Notes under the pieces: generated by a model
Seen by the model: only the letters and a program-made list of their open reading frames with translations
Databases searched by the model: none
Told to the model about the DNA's origin: nothing
Shown here: in pieces, positions 35,068-43,427 of the stretch
Layout of the letters: every line of letters starts with the position of its first letter
Position numbering within the stretch: the first letter of the stretch is position 1
Made by a program: the position numbers and the translations under genes
Assembly: GCA_015059435.1 (NCBI GenBank)
Contig: SVAJ01000001.1
Coordinates: forward strand, 92,657 to 156,656
Length of the DNA: 64,000 nt
Direction of reading: 5' to 3'
Origin: Bacillota bacterium
GTDB taxonomy: Bacteria; Bacillota_I; Bacilli_A; RF39; UBA660

Positions 35068-36045
35068 TAACCATACACCAAAAATTATTCCTGACATTGC
35101 AAGTAGTAATCCTACTACCCAAAATAATTTTACTATATCTGTTTCTACCCATCCTAGTTTTTCAAAATGATGATGTAGTGGTGTCATTAAGAATAGTTTT
35201 CTTTTAAATAAATATAACCACATAACTTGTAATATAACAGTAAGTGTTTCTACTACAAACACTCCTGCTACTACTAATAGTGTTAATTCTCTATGAGTAA
35301 GTATTGCGATAGCACCCATTGTTGCTCCTAGAGCAAGTGAACCAGTATCTCCCATAAATATCTTAGCTGGATGTGTATTATAAATTAAGAATCCAATTAC
35401 ACTACCAACAAGTATTAAACTAAATATTCCTATATCTTCAAATCCAACCATTAATGATATTAAACTGAATGCGATATAGGCAATTGCTGAAAGACCTCCA
35501 GCAAGTCCATCTAGTCCATCTGTTAAGTTCACAGCGTTTGATGCTCCAACTAAAACAAATAAGATAAATAATCCATATAGCCATCCCATTTCTAAATCTA
35601 TATGAAGTGTTCCAACTGTCCATGATGTTTGTCCACCGTTCTTCATATAAATATAGAAGAATCCTATAGCAATTAATACTTGCATTAATATTTTTTGATA
35701 TTCTGTTAATCCTTCATTATGACCTCTTCTTATTGATAAGAAATCATCCAGAAAACCAATACATGCATACCCAAGAAATACTAATAATACAATTCCTAAA
35801 TTAGATGTATATGGTATCTTATGAGTAAATATTAAAAATAGTGTTGCTAACAAGGTTGGAATAATAAATATTAGACCTCCCATTGTAGGCGTTCCTTCTT
35901 TTTTTCTGTGTGCCTCTCCTACAAACACACTTATCTTTTGTCCTATTTTCATTCTTTTTAGTACAGGTATTAAAAATAATCCTAATACTGCAGATGATAA
36001 GAACCCAAGCATTATCGCAACAATTGCTTTAGTTAATAATAACAT
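35065..36045 (-). CDS. mraY: Phospho-MurNAc-pentapeptide transferase MraY
   Basis: About 326 residues and ten helices. It makes lipid I from UDP-MurNAc-pentapeptide. The conserved cytoplasmic loops are visible: EGTPTMGG, CIGFLDDFLSIRRG with the Asp pair, NLTDGLDGLAGG, and KIFMGDTGSLALG plus TPLHHHFE. The GTG at 36054 is possible, but the ATG at 36045 with CGGAG at eight bases is better. The gene is separated from the mraZ-rsmH-ftsL-pbpB block at the right end by about 24 kb, so the dcw cluster is split. Confidence 0.96.
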   Translation of the reverse strand: MLLLTKAIVAIMLGFLSSAVLGLFLIPVLKRMKIGQKISVFVGEAHRKKEGTPTMGGLIFIIPTLLATLFLIFTHKIPYTSNLGIVLLVFLGYACIGFLDDFLSIRRGHNEGLTEYQKILMQVLIAIGFFYIYMKNGGQTSWTVGTLHIDLEMGWLYGLFILFVLVGASNAVNLTDGLDGLAGGLSAIAYIAFSLISLMVGFEDIGIFSLILVGSVIGFLIYNTHPAKIFMGDTGSLALGATMGAIAILTHRELTLLVVAGVFVVETLTVILQVMWLYLFKRKLFLMTPLHHHFEKLGWVETDIVKLFWVVGLLLAMSGIIFGVWL

Positions 36046-36127
36046 TATGTTCACTCCGTTTCTCTTCTAAACATTATATCATAAATATTTATATATTATG
36101 TAAAATTATATCTATTTAGACAAAATT

Positions 36128-37864
36128 TTACACGTTGTTTTCTTTACGATATTGTAGTACTTTCTGATCATTTTCTTTTAATAATTTTTCTTGTTTAGTC
36201 TTAATTTCATCTATTTCTTTTTGTTTATCTTCTAAATTATCTAGTACATGATTTAAATTGTTAAGTAAAGTTCTACACTCAGGTATAACACCAAAATATT
36301 CTTTAAAATCTTTTTTAAATTTTTTTATTTCTCTTTCTAATTTATCTGTTGTTTTGCCAATCAGTTTACTAGCATCATCTATTTTATCTATGCTTGATTC
36401 AATACTAGCATGATAATCTTTCATATTTACTTCTTTTGTAACTTTCTTTTTTAGACGTGGTTGTTTTATTTGCTTCATCAAATACAAATAATAGGCAGTC
36501 ATAGTAGATAATGCTCTAGCACTTCTAGCACCAGGTATTAGTGATAGTAGAGTCATTCTTCTTAATAATTTATTACTTTGCCTAGTCATAAAGTCTATTT
36601 CAAAGCTTACTTTTTCAACTATTGTTTTTGAATTTTGAACTTTTTTCATTAATTCTTCTAATTCTTGTTCTTGAATTTTTGCTAAATCATTTAATAATTT
36701 ATCTATATGATTGAAATCATAATATTGTTCTTTTAACTTATGTAGTTTTTCTTCATCTATATTTAATTTATCTTTTCTTTTTTCTACTTTCTTTTTGAAA
36801 ATATCCTTATTTTCATCTAACTCTTCTATCTTTTCTGAAATCATAATGTATAGAGGTGAATCTTTTATTTCTTTTACTACTTGTTTATTATTAAATTCAT
36901 CTATATATTCTTTTACAATTTCTTCTAGATAATTACTATCATATGCAGAATAATTATCTGTCTTAATTTTTTCTTTTAACTCTTTTATTTTATCGATTAA
37001 GATATTTAAGTTATTAAGTAGTTCTTCCGCTTCTTTTTCACTATATAATTCATCAGATTTTTCTACCAAGATCATGTATTCAAAATCTAATTTTTTTAAT
37101 TCACTTCTTACTTCTTTTAATTTCTTTTCATAACGATCAAGAATTTCTTTATTTCTAATTTTTTCTAATTTTTCTTCTGCTTTTTCAGATGAAACTACTT
37201 TCTTTTTAGATTCATTTTCTACTGTTTTTTCTTCTTGATTAACTCCTGTTACTTTTATCTTATCTGTTTTAATATCAATTATTCTAGGTGGTGCATATCC
37301 ATTAGTTGGCTTTTTAATATTTGTAGTCGGCATAGAAATAGTATTTTGTTCTACTTCTATGATTTCTGTTTTTCTTTTATCTAATTCTTTTGTTTTATTA
37401 TTAAGTTCTTCTAACAGTTCTACTTCTTCTATCTTTTTAGGTTCTATGTGCTGTTGTTTTATATTTATATTACTATGAATTATTATTTTCTTGTCTTTGG
37501 CTACTTTTAATATTCTTTTATAATCTTCTAGTTCATCTAATGTTTCTATTTCAACATTAACTTCTTGAGGTTCGCTTGATGTTTTAGCTAATTTTTCTAA
37601 TTCTGTTAATGATTCTACTTTTTTTATTTTTTTATCTGTTGTATTTCCTAATAATGTTTTAAAAGTCTGTCCCGCTATTACAATTGGGACAGCCTTAAAA
37701 AAAGTAATGATTTGATCTTGTTTTACTTTCTTTTCTAATTTTTCTATTCTAAATTTTTCTAATTCTTTGTTATATTCATCTAACTTCTTTTTATTTTCTT
37801 TGGTAATAGTAATAGTTCTTTTTCTGTCTCTTTTACCACCTTTTGCACCAATATTTTCATTCAT
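36128..37864 (-). CDS. Unknown 578-residue coiled-coil protein
   Basis: A Lys/Glu-rich protein with long predicted coiled coils over about 230-400 and 490-578. A hydrophobic stretch at about 58-72 (ITFFKAVPIVIAG) and one at about 440-475 (LLSLIPGARSARALSTMTAY) may contact or cross the membrane. No signal peptide and no known family. It resembles other lineage-specific coiled-coil proteins in the window (21166, 53513) in composition only. It may be a cytoskeletal or scaffold-like protein; this is speculation. Confidence 0.7.
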   Translation of the reverse strand: MNENIGAKGGKRDRKRTITITKENKKKLDEYNKELEKFRIEKLEKKVKQDQIITFFKAVPIVIAGQTFKTLLGNTTDKKIKKVESLTELEKLAKTSSEPQEVNVEIETLDELEDYKRILKVAKDKKIIIHSNINIKQQHIEPKKIEEVELLEELNNKTKELDKRKTEIIEVEQNTISMPTTNIKKPTNGYAPPRIIDIKTDKIKVTGVNQEEKTVENESKKKVVSSEKAEEKLEKIRNKEILDRYEKKLKEVRSELKKLDFEYMILVEKSDELYSEKEAEELLNNLNILIDKIKELKEKIKTDNYSAYDSNYLEEIVKEYIDEFNNKQVVKEIKDSPLYIMISEKIEELDENKDIFKKKVEKRKDKLNIDEEKLHKLKEQYYDFNHIDKLLNDLAKIQEQELEELMKKVQNSKTIVEKVSFEIDFMTRQSNKLLRRMTLLSLIPGARSARALSTMTAYYLYLMKQIKQPRLKKKVTKEVNMKDYHASIESSIDKIDDASKLIGKTTDKLEREIKKFKKDFKEYFGVIPECRTLLNNLNHVLDNLEDKQKEIDEIKTKQEKLLKENDQKVLQYRKENNV

Positions 37865-37915
37865 AGTATCACCTATTATATTGTATCATAAATATTAAAA
37901 AAAACTATGATATTT

Positions 37916-39019
37916 TTATAAATACCACAGTTTTTCATTATTCTTTCTTACCTCTTTAATTATTCCTCCACCTAAGCATTCTTCACCATTATATATAACA
38001 CATGCTTGTCCTGGTGTGACAGACTTTACACCTTGTGGATATTTAACTAATATTTCATCATTATCTAACCATTCTAGTTCTACATCAACATCTTCACTTC
38101 TATATCTAAATTTGGCACTACATTTAGTTAATTTCTCATCACCTAGATAATTTATCTCATTAATTATACAACTATCACTTATTAGGTAATCATTATCATC
38201 ACCTAAACATATATATAAAATATTCTTACTTAAGTCTTTTCCTACTACAAACATTCTATCTTTTGTACCACCGATATTAAGACCTTTTCTTTGACCAATT
38301 GTATAGTTCATCAATCCTACATGACGTCCTATTACTTCTTTTGTATCAATATTCACTATATCTCCTGGCTGATTCGGTAAATAGTTTTGTAGAAAGTTTC
38401 TGAAATTTCTTTCTCCTATAAAACAAATACCTGTAGAATCTTTTTTATCAGCAGTGATTAATCCATACTCTTCCGCAATACGTCTAACTTCAGGCTTTAT
38501 GATATCTCCTATTGGGAATAATACATTTTTTAGTTGATCTTTACTTACTTGTGATAGGAAGTATGTTTGATCTTTATTAGAATCTACTCCACGTAGTAGT
38601 TTACCATCTTTCATTCTAGCATAATGTCCAGTTGCGATATAGTCAGCTCCTAGTTTTTCTGCTTCTTTTTTAAACATATCAAATTTTATATATTTATTAC
38701 ACATAATATCAGGATTTGGAGTACGACCTTTTTTTAATTCATCTAGGAAGTACGTAAATACATAATCCCAATACTCTTTAACAAAGTCTTTTCTATGTAG
38801 TGGAATTCCTAATTTATCACATACAGCTTTAGCATCGTTATAATCTTCTTCTTGAGGACATATTCCTGAAGATGTTGTTGGTCCATTTAATTCTCCATCA
38901 GCTAGGGAATCCCAATTTCTCATAAATAGTCCAATTACTTCGTAACCTTGACGTTGTAACATAATGGCTGCAACACTACTATCTACTCCACCTGACATAC
39001 CTATTACTACTTTTTTCAT
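37916..39019 (-). CDS. mnmA: tRNA-uridine 2-sulfurtransferase MnmA
   Basis: The protein has 367 residues. It thiolates U34 of Lys, Glu and Gln tRNAs. The PP-loop SGGVDSSVAA, GHYARM, the catalytic Cys in NPDIMCNKYIKF and second Cys in DSTGICFIGERNFR are present, followed by the beta-barrel C-terminus. Sulfur would come from an IscS-type desulfurase not in this window. Confidence 0.97.
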   Translation of the reverse strand: MKKVVIGMSGGVDSSVAAIMLQRQGYEVIGLFMRNWDSLADGELNGPTTSSGICPQEEDYNDAKAVCDKLGIPLHRKDFVKEYWDYVFTYFLDELKKGRTPNPDIMCNKYIKFDMFKKEAEKLGADYIATGHYARMKDGKLLRGVDSNKDQTYFLSQVSKDQLKNVLFPIGDIIKPEVRRIAEEYGLITADKKDSTGICFIGERNFRNFLQNYLPNQPGDIVNIDTKEVIGRHVGLMNYTIGQRKGLNIGGTKDRMFVVGKDLSKNILYICLGDDNDYLISDSCIINEINYLGDEKLTKCSAKFRYRSEDVDVELEWLDNDEILVKYPQGVKSVTPGQACVIYNGEECLGGGIIKEVRKNNEKLWYL

Positions 39020-39033
39020 ACTATCAACTCCAA

Positions 39034-39885
39034 TTATTCACTTAGAAAATTATTAATTATTTCATAAATAGTTAATATATTTTCTTCTTTTATTTCATCT
39101 TTATAATAGTCTTTTACTACACTATTAATTATATCATCTTTTTTCTTTAATTTTAACTTTCTATTATATATTCTATCTAATTTTTTACATGCTAGTTCTA
39201 TACTATCTATATCATCTATTAGTTTTTTAGACTCTATTTGCATTATACCTAGTTTAGTAGGTTTAGAGACAAATTTAAATTTTGTAGTATCAATTTTCCT
39301 AATGATTAACGGTCTATTATAATTTTCATATATCATAATCGAATAAACTATATTAGTTAATTTTTTATTTTCTAATTTTATATCTTCTTGATATCTACTT
39401 TTAAATTTAGCAAAATTCATTACTATATATTCTTTATTGTTAATTACTCTTTTAGGAGTAGTTTCTTCTTTAACATTGTTTTCTTTAAAAAAGTCATATA
39501 AGAATAATATTACTAATAACCATACTATAATTTTAGGTTCACTATCTTTAGGAAAAATATTATCTACTTGATTAATAAAATACATATTATTAAGATAGGA
39601 AGTGATTATTAATATGAAATAGTTAGTTATATTTTTTCTATTGTCTTTAAAGAAATCTTCTCCTAGTAAATATGTAGTATATAACATATCTATAATAAAC
39701 ATAAATACTACTACTATGAAAATATTAGTATTATCTTTATATAAACCTGCTAGTAATATTAATAATATGTTAGTAAATATAATAGTATTTGTGGTATTTA
39801 ATAAATATTTCTTTTTTAAATATGAAATACATATAAATAATATAACACTAAAAATTATATAATTTAAAAGCACTAATAGAGTCAT
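39034..39885 (-). CDS. Membrane protein with a lysozyme-like C-terminal motif (unknown)
   Basis: 283 residues. The first 140 contain four or five hydrophobic helices; the rest is soluble. The soluble part has IMIYENYNRP at about 185-195 and TKLGIMQIESK at about 213-223. The pairing of an early Glu with a GxMQ motif is reminiscent of lysozyme/SLT-type transglycosylases, but the similarity is short and the topology (extra- or intracellular) is not known. It sits upstream of mnmA with a 14-base gap. The promoter and G-rich leader at 39891-39938 resemble those of the transglutaminase-like gene. Confidence 0.6.
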   Translation of the reverse strand: MTLLVLLNYIIFSVILFICISYLKKKYLLNTTNTIIFTNILLILLAGLYKDNTNIFIVVVFMFIIDMLYTTYLLGEDFFKDNRKNITNYFILIITSYLNNMYFINQVDNIFPKDSEPKIIVWLLVILFLYDFFKENNVKEETTPKRVINNKEYIVMNFAKFKSRYQEDIKLENKKLTNIVYSIMIYENYNRPLIIRKIDTTKFKFVSKPTKLGIMQIESKKLIDDIDSIELACKKLDRIYNRKLKLKKKDDIINSVVKDYYKDEIKEENILTIYEIINNFLSE

Positions 39886-39890
39886 ATAAT

Positions 39891-39938
39891 CTCCCCCTAA
39901 TCAGTGCTTATTATATACTTTTTTTCTTTATTTTTCAA
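39891..39938 (-). promoter_or_regulatory. Promoter and G-rich leader of the 283-residue membrane protein gene
   Basis: On the minus strand TTGAAA (39933-39938), 17 bases and TATAAT (39910-39915) are followed by AAGCACTGATTAGGGGGAG, closely matching the leader at 25011-25033. Confidence 0.75.
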
Positions 39939-39965
39939 TAGTTTTATTTATATAGAAATCTTAAA

Positions 39966-40049
39966 ATGACTAAGAAAGATTTTTTAATCTCATCTTTAAT
40001 CATTATCATCATTCTACTTATAGCATTACTTTTCGTAATACTAAAATAA
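39966..40049 (+). CDS. Tiny hydrophobic peptide, candidate type I toxin
   Basis: This 27-residue ORF starts MTKKDFLISS and then has one uninterrupted membrane helix of Ile, Leu, Ala and Phe ending in Lys. Size and design match holin-like type I toxins of Firmicutes. Downstream lies a hairpin region overlapped by a minus-strand transcript with a strong promoter (40163-40191), as expected for an antisense antitoxin. Against it: there is no clear Shine-Dalgarno and the promoter is weak. It occupies the longest gene-free stretch of the window (39886-40210). Confidence 0.45.
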   Translation: MTKKDFLISSLIIIIILLIALLFVILK

Positions 40050-40156
40050 AAGAAGCACCTAACTCAGGAATGATTTAGGTGCCAACCAAATAATGGGTAA
40101 TGCTCAACATGCGAATATTAAGTGTTCCTTTTTTATTGTATGCAAGTTTCCTTGAC
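40043..40156 (-). ncRNA. Candidate antisense RNA/small RNA
   Basis: A predicted minus-strand transcript of about 115 bases begins near 40156 after a good promoter. It has a small CAAG-GAAA-CTTG hairpin at its 5' end and ends at a stem GCACCTAA/TTAGGTGC (40055-40082) followed by TTCTTTTATTTT. It contains no ORF with a ribosome-binding site. Its 3' part is complementary to the end and 3' UTR of the plus-strand hydrophobic peptide gene, so it could be a type I antitoxin. It could also be an independent small RNA. Confidence 0.5.
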
Positions 40157-40162
40157 ACATTC

Positions 40163-40191
40163 ATATTACGATATTTAGGTGTTTTTATCAA
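40163..40191 (-). promoter_or_regulatory. Promoter of the candidate small RNA
   Basis: On the minus strand TTGATA (40186-40191) is followed after 17 bases by TAATAT (40163-40168). No protein-coding start follows within range. Confidence 0.7.
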
Positions 40192-40210
40192 AAAAACTAA
40201 TATAGATTTA

Positions 40211-41083
40211 TTATTTAAAATTCTTCTTTTTTACTTTAATTTTATTATCTCTAAATATTTTATTTATTCTTTTAATTCCATCTCTATTAATACTACTTAT
40301 CACAATAGTTCTTCCTTTATTTCTATGTATATAAATAGTATGATTTGGTTCTATTAACTTATATCTTCCATATCCTCTTTCCCTAGTTTCTACTACTTTA
40401 TTTAATTCAGATATTTTTATTATTTCTTCTTTAAAGATTTTTCTATAGACTATTTCATCTTTAGTCATTCTAAACTTTATTCGTGCTTCTATTATAAATT
40501 TATATACTAAGTATGTCATAATAGTAATCGCTATAATAGAAAATTTAGGCACTTCAGTAATAACAAGAAGTAAATATAATATTATTAACCAATAAATAAT
40601 AGATATAAATGTAATATTACCTTCTAAATATATGTCTTCTTTATAATTATTACTTAAATCATTAATAAAATCATAATTATCAATACCATGATATGGAAAT
40701 TTAAATAATAACTTGTCATTTTTCATTACATAAATATGATTATATCCTTTATGAAAAGATGTTATATCAGTTAGACTTCCTAAAACTTCTCTTTTCTTTT
40801 TAGAAATTACTTTAATAATTTGTCCATTTTCTATTATTATTTCATTTGTAATAGTTAAAAATACATATATAGTTGCGATTGTCATTATAAGTAAATAGAA
40901 CATACCTATAGTTAAATAAATAGAAAACTCTTCATAAGAAAAGATTTTTAATATAATCATTCCTATTATACCTATACCTAATCCTATTGCTATTAATGTC
41001 ATAAATATAGTTAAAAATAGTAATAAAATTTTAACTACTTTTTTTGTATTCTTTTCTATACCTAGTGAGTAATTTTCTTTCAT
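40211..41083 (-). CDS. Membrane protein with PH-like domains (unknown)
   Basis: About 290 residues. Two pairs of membrane helices (about 20-85 and 160-200) alternate with soluble beta-rich parts. Each soluble part looks like a small bacterial PH-type domain (ITNEIIIENGQIIKVISKKK, and RMTKDEIVYRKIFKEEIIKI). Bacterial PH-domain membrane proteins often act in envelope stress, but the job here is unknown. The start at 41083 follows AAGGATG; the GTG at 41092 lies within that region. Confidence 0.65.
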   Translation of the reverse strand: MKENYSLGIEKNTKKVVKILLLFLTIFMTLIAIGLGIGIIGMIILKIFSYEEFSIYLTIGMFYLLIMTIATIYVFLTITNEIIIENGQIIKVISKKKREVLGSLTDITSFHKGYNHIYVMKNDKLLFKFPYHGIDNYDFINDLSNNYKEDIYLEGNITFISIIYWLIILYLLLVITEVPKFSIIAITIMTYLVYKFIIEARIKFRMTKDEIVYRKIFKEEIIKISELNKVVETRERGYGRYKLIEPNHTIYIHRNKGRTIVISSINRDGIKRINKIFRDNKIKVKKKNFK

Positions 41084-41167
41084 TCTATACACATCCTTGT
41101 AATTATTATAGCATAAATTTCTTTCATATGATATAATCGATTATGTTGTTAATAAGGAGGATTAATT

Positions 41168-41659
41168 ATGGAAGAATTTAACACAATAGAAAAATGTTTA
41201 GAATTATTTAAATCAGTTAATTGTATAGGAGAAGAAAATTTAATCTTTTTTGCTTATAAAGATGCTGCTAAAGCAGCAGGACCAGCAACTATGTTTGGTG
41301 CTGCAGGAGGACTTGTAGGTGGAATGGTTAATGGTATGGAATATCCATATGATGGATTATTAATTAATAAAACAGAAAATGGAATTGGTATGTTTATGTT
41401 AAAACAACCTGGAGTACCATTAGTATATAAACTAGAAAAAATGGAATTACAAAAAGATAAATTTGTTTTCTATAAAAATGAAGATATTAAAGAAATAAAA
41501 GTTAAAAAATTTGCTTTATTAAATAATAAAAGGAAAAGTATTTTCATAACTACAAATGATAAGAAAAAATATGTATTATGTGCAGATGTTAATGAGGCTA
41601 GACTTCCTTATCATAACGATAATTTTTCTAAGTTTGTGGAAAAATATTCTGCAAAATAA
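41168..41659 (+). CDS. Small PH-like soluble protein (unknown)
   Basis: A 163-residue plus-strand protein with a glycine/alanine-rich segment (AGPATMFGAAGGLVGGMVNG at about 39-58) that could insert into a membrane. The beta-rich C-terminal half (DGLLINKTENGIGMFML, FYKNEDIKEIKVKKFALLN) resembles a bacterial PH fold. A strong AAGGAGG precedes the ATG and a terminator follows. It is divergent from the membrane PH-like gene, so the two may be functionally linked. Confidence 0.65.
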   Translation: MEEFNTIEKCLELFKSVNCIGEENLIFFAYKDAAKAAGPATMFGAAGGLVGGMVNGMEYPYDGLLINKTENGIGMFMLKQPGVPLVYKLEKMELQKDKFVFYKNEDIKEIKVKKFALLNNKRKSIFITTNDKKKYVLCADVNEARLPYHNDNFSKFVEKYSAK

Positions 41660-41683
41660 AAAGACAAGTTTTTGTCTTTTTTT
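41658..41683. terminator. Terminator of the plus-strand PH-like gene
   Basis: A ten-base stem AAAAAGACAA/TTGTCTTTTT is followed by T residues on the plus strand. The A-rich other flank could let it act on the minus strand too. Confidence 0.75.
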
Positions 41684-41689
41684 GTTCAA

Positions 41690-42037
41690 TTATTTTTTTA
41701 ATAATTTTTTATCATTTTCTTCAATTTTATATTCAGAATTTTCATTACGATATTTCATACAGTCATTAAATATCATTTTATAATCTCTTAACTCTTTTTT
41801 TAGGAATTCATAAAATTCTCTTTGAGAAATCCCTTTCTTAATTCTTCTTATTTTATTTATAGGTCTCGCATACTCCTTTTCATGTTCGATATATTGTCGC
41901 TTAATAGCTTCAATTTCATTATCAGTTGCATTTACAAGGCCTCTAACAATACCATAATGCCTAGATGCTATAGTTGTATGTCTAGTATTTTCATCTAAAT
42001 AGTAGTCATCAATATAAACTTGTTTTTCATAATTCAT
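41690..42037 (-). CDS. Unknown 115-residue protein
   Basis: A basic, helical soluble protein with many Tyr, Arg and Glu (for example ASRHYGIVRGLVNATDNEIE). It has no signal peptide and I recognise no family. It overlaps neither neighbour but is 11 bases from the preceding unknown gene, so the two are probably co-transcribed. The ATG at 42037 follows AAGGTGAG. Confidence 0.65.
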   Translation of the reverse strand: MNYEKQVYIDDYYLDENTRHTTIASRHYGIVRGLVNATDNEIEAIKRQYIEHEKEYARPINKIRRIKKGISQREFYEFLKKELRDYKMIFNDCMKYRNENSEYKIEENDKKLLKK

Positions 42038-42048
42038 CAATACTCACC

Positions 42049-42453
42049 TTATCTTTCATATATTGATTTTTTCTTTACTAGTTTTTTTTCATCTAATCCT
42101 TTCATTAGTGGAGAATCTAATAATTTATTATAACTTTCTAATTGATCGTTTATAAATTGTTCATCTATTACATCTCCTTGTTCATTTTCAAGTCTTATAT
42201 CAGAAAGTTCACCATTTTCTAATTTTTTCATAAAATCATCTACAACTACATCTGATTTTCTAATATCTTTATTTTCTTGTGCACAAAAGTTTCTTCCTTT
42301 TTGAGATATTTTTCTTTGTTCATGTTGATTTTTAGCTATCATCATATTTGATTCTTTTACTAATTCCTTATACCCTTCAGTATATTCATCTTCTATATTA
42401 TGTGTAGTAGTATTTTCTATTTCTCCTCTATGAGTAATAATTAACTTTGCCAT
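42049..42453 (-). CDS. Unknown 134-residue protein
   Basis: An acidic/polar helical protein starting AKLIITHRGEIENTTTHN, with one Cys (NFCAQENKD). The AAAGGAGC site before the ATG supports it as a real gene. No recognised domain. It is co-directional with the following 115-residue gene, forming a two-gene unknown unit. Confidence 0.65.
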   Translation of the reverse strand: MAKLIITHRGEIENTTTHNIEDEYTEGYKELVKESNMMIAKNQHEQRKISQKGRNFCAQENKDIRKSDVVVDDFMKKLENGELSDIRLENEQGDVIDEQFINDQLESYNKLLDSPLMKGLDEKKLVKKKSIYER

Positions 42454-42490
42454 ATTATAAGCTCCTTTTAAATTTATTATAGTATATCTT

Positions 42491-43216
42491 TTATTTTATT
42501 TCTAATAATTCTTTTTCTTTTGAATCTTTATATTTTTTTGCTTCATTTATAAAAGTATCAATTATTAATTTTGAATTATCATCAAAATTATAACTTATTT
42601 CTGGATGCCATTGTACTCCTAAATTAAATGTTTTAGTTGGATACTCAATTGCTTCTATTACTCCATCAGGACTAGTTGCGACTGTTTTATATATATGATT
42701 TCCTAATACTCTTCTTTTATGAAAACTATTTACTTCTATTTCTTCTTTACCTAGAATTTCATATAATTTTGAATTAGTATTTATTCTTACTTTATGAGAT
42801 AATTCATCATCACTTTCTTGATAATGATTGTTATCTTCTATGTCATTAAGTTCGATTTCTTCATCATAAAAACTCATTACTTGCATACCTAAACATATAC
42901 CTAATACTGGTATTTTCATTTCTATTGCTTTTTCTAGTAAATATCTATCATAAGGAGTTGATTTAGATCCTCCTGGTATTAATAATCCATCACACTTACT
43001 CATTATTTCATCTATATCTTTTTGTTCTTCTAGACTGAACTCTTTAAAATCTTCAGTTTTAGTATCAATATTATTAATATCTTGTACTGGCATAATTAAT
43101 TCTACTTTAGCTCCTCTTTTTTGTAGAGTTCTTCTTACTGTTTCCGAAATAAAAACTATATTTGTATCTCCTTCTAGTTTTTTATATCTTGGAACTACAC
43201 CTATTACTGGTTTCAC
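42491..43216 (-). CDS. Class I glutamine amidotransferase-like hydrolase (peptidase C26)
   Basis: This 241-residue protein has the nucleophile elbow GICLGMQ and the His-Glu pair QWHPE of gamma-glutamyl hydrolase/PuuD-like enzymes. The N-terminus KPVIGVVPRYKK and DGLLIPGGSKS fit this group. It probably hydrolyses a gamma-glutamyl amide; the substrate (for example gamma-glutamyl-GABA or folate polyglutamate) cannot be told. No polyamine genes are nearby. Confidence 0.88.
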   Translation of the reverse strand: MKPVIGVVPRYKKLEGDTNIVFISETVRRTLQKRGAKVELIMPVQDINNIDTKTEDFKEFSLEEQKDIDEIMSKCDGLLIPGGSKSTPYDRYLLEKAIEMKIPVLGICLGMQVMSFYDEEIELNDIEDNNHYQESDDELSHKVRINTNSKLYEILGKEEIEVNSFHKRRVLGNHIYKTVATSPDGVIEAIEYPTKTFNLGVQWHPEISYNFDDNSKLIIDTFINEAKKYKDSKEKELLEIK

Positions 43217-43244
43217 TTTATCACCTCTATTAATATTATAACAT

Positions 43245-43276
43245 AAAAAGAAGTACTATTTTCTATATACTAGTAC
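43245..43276 (-). terminator. Terminator behind a 34-codon ORF
   Basis: AGTACTA (43252-43258) pairs with TAGTACT (43270-43276), followed on the minus strand by TCTTTTT. It overlaps the end of the small ORF. Confidence 0.7.
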
Positions 43277-43360
43277 TCCTGCTCTTGATTTTTCAAACTG
43301 TCCTAACTTATAATTATCTTCTTTAAAGAATTCTTTTATTCTTTCATCAATGTTTTTCAT
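43256..43360 (-). CDS. Small ORF of 34 residues
   Basis: The ORF starts MKNIDERIKEFF and ends RAGVLVYRK. It has a GAGAGA-type site upstream and a terminator overlapping its stop, which argues that it is a real short gene between spoVD and the C26 hydrolase. It is soluble and charged. No family is recognised. It could be the remnant of a longer gene. Confidence 0.45.
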   Translation of the reverse strand: MKNIDERIKEFFKEDNYKLGQFEKSRAGVLVYRK

Positions 43361-43427
43361 ACTTTTCTCTCACATATTTTTCTATTTTAGTATATTAGAC
43401 TTATTGTTTCAAGAGAAATATTTTTAT

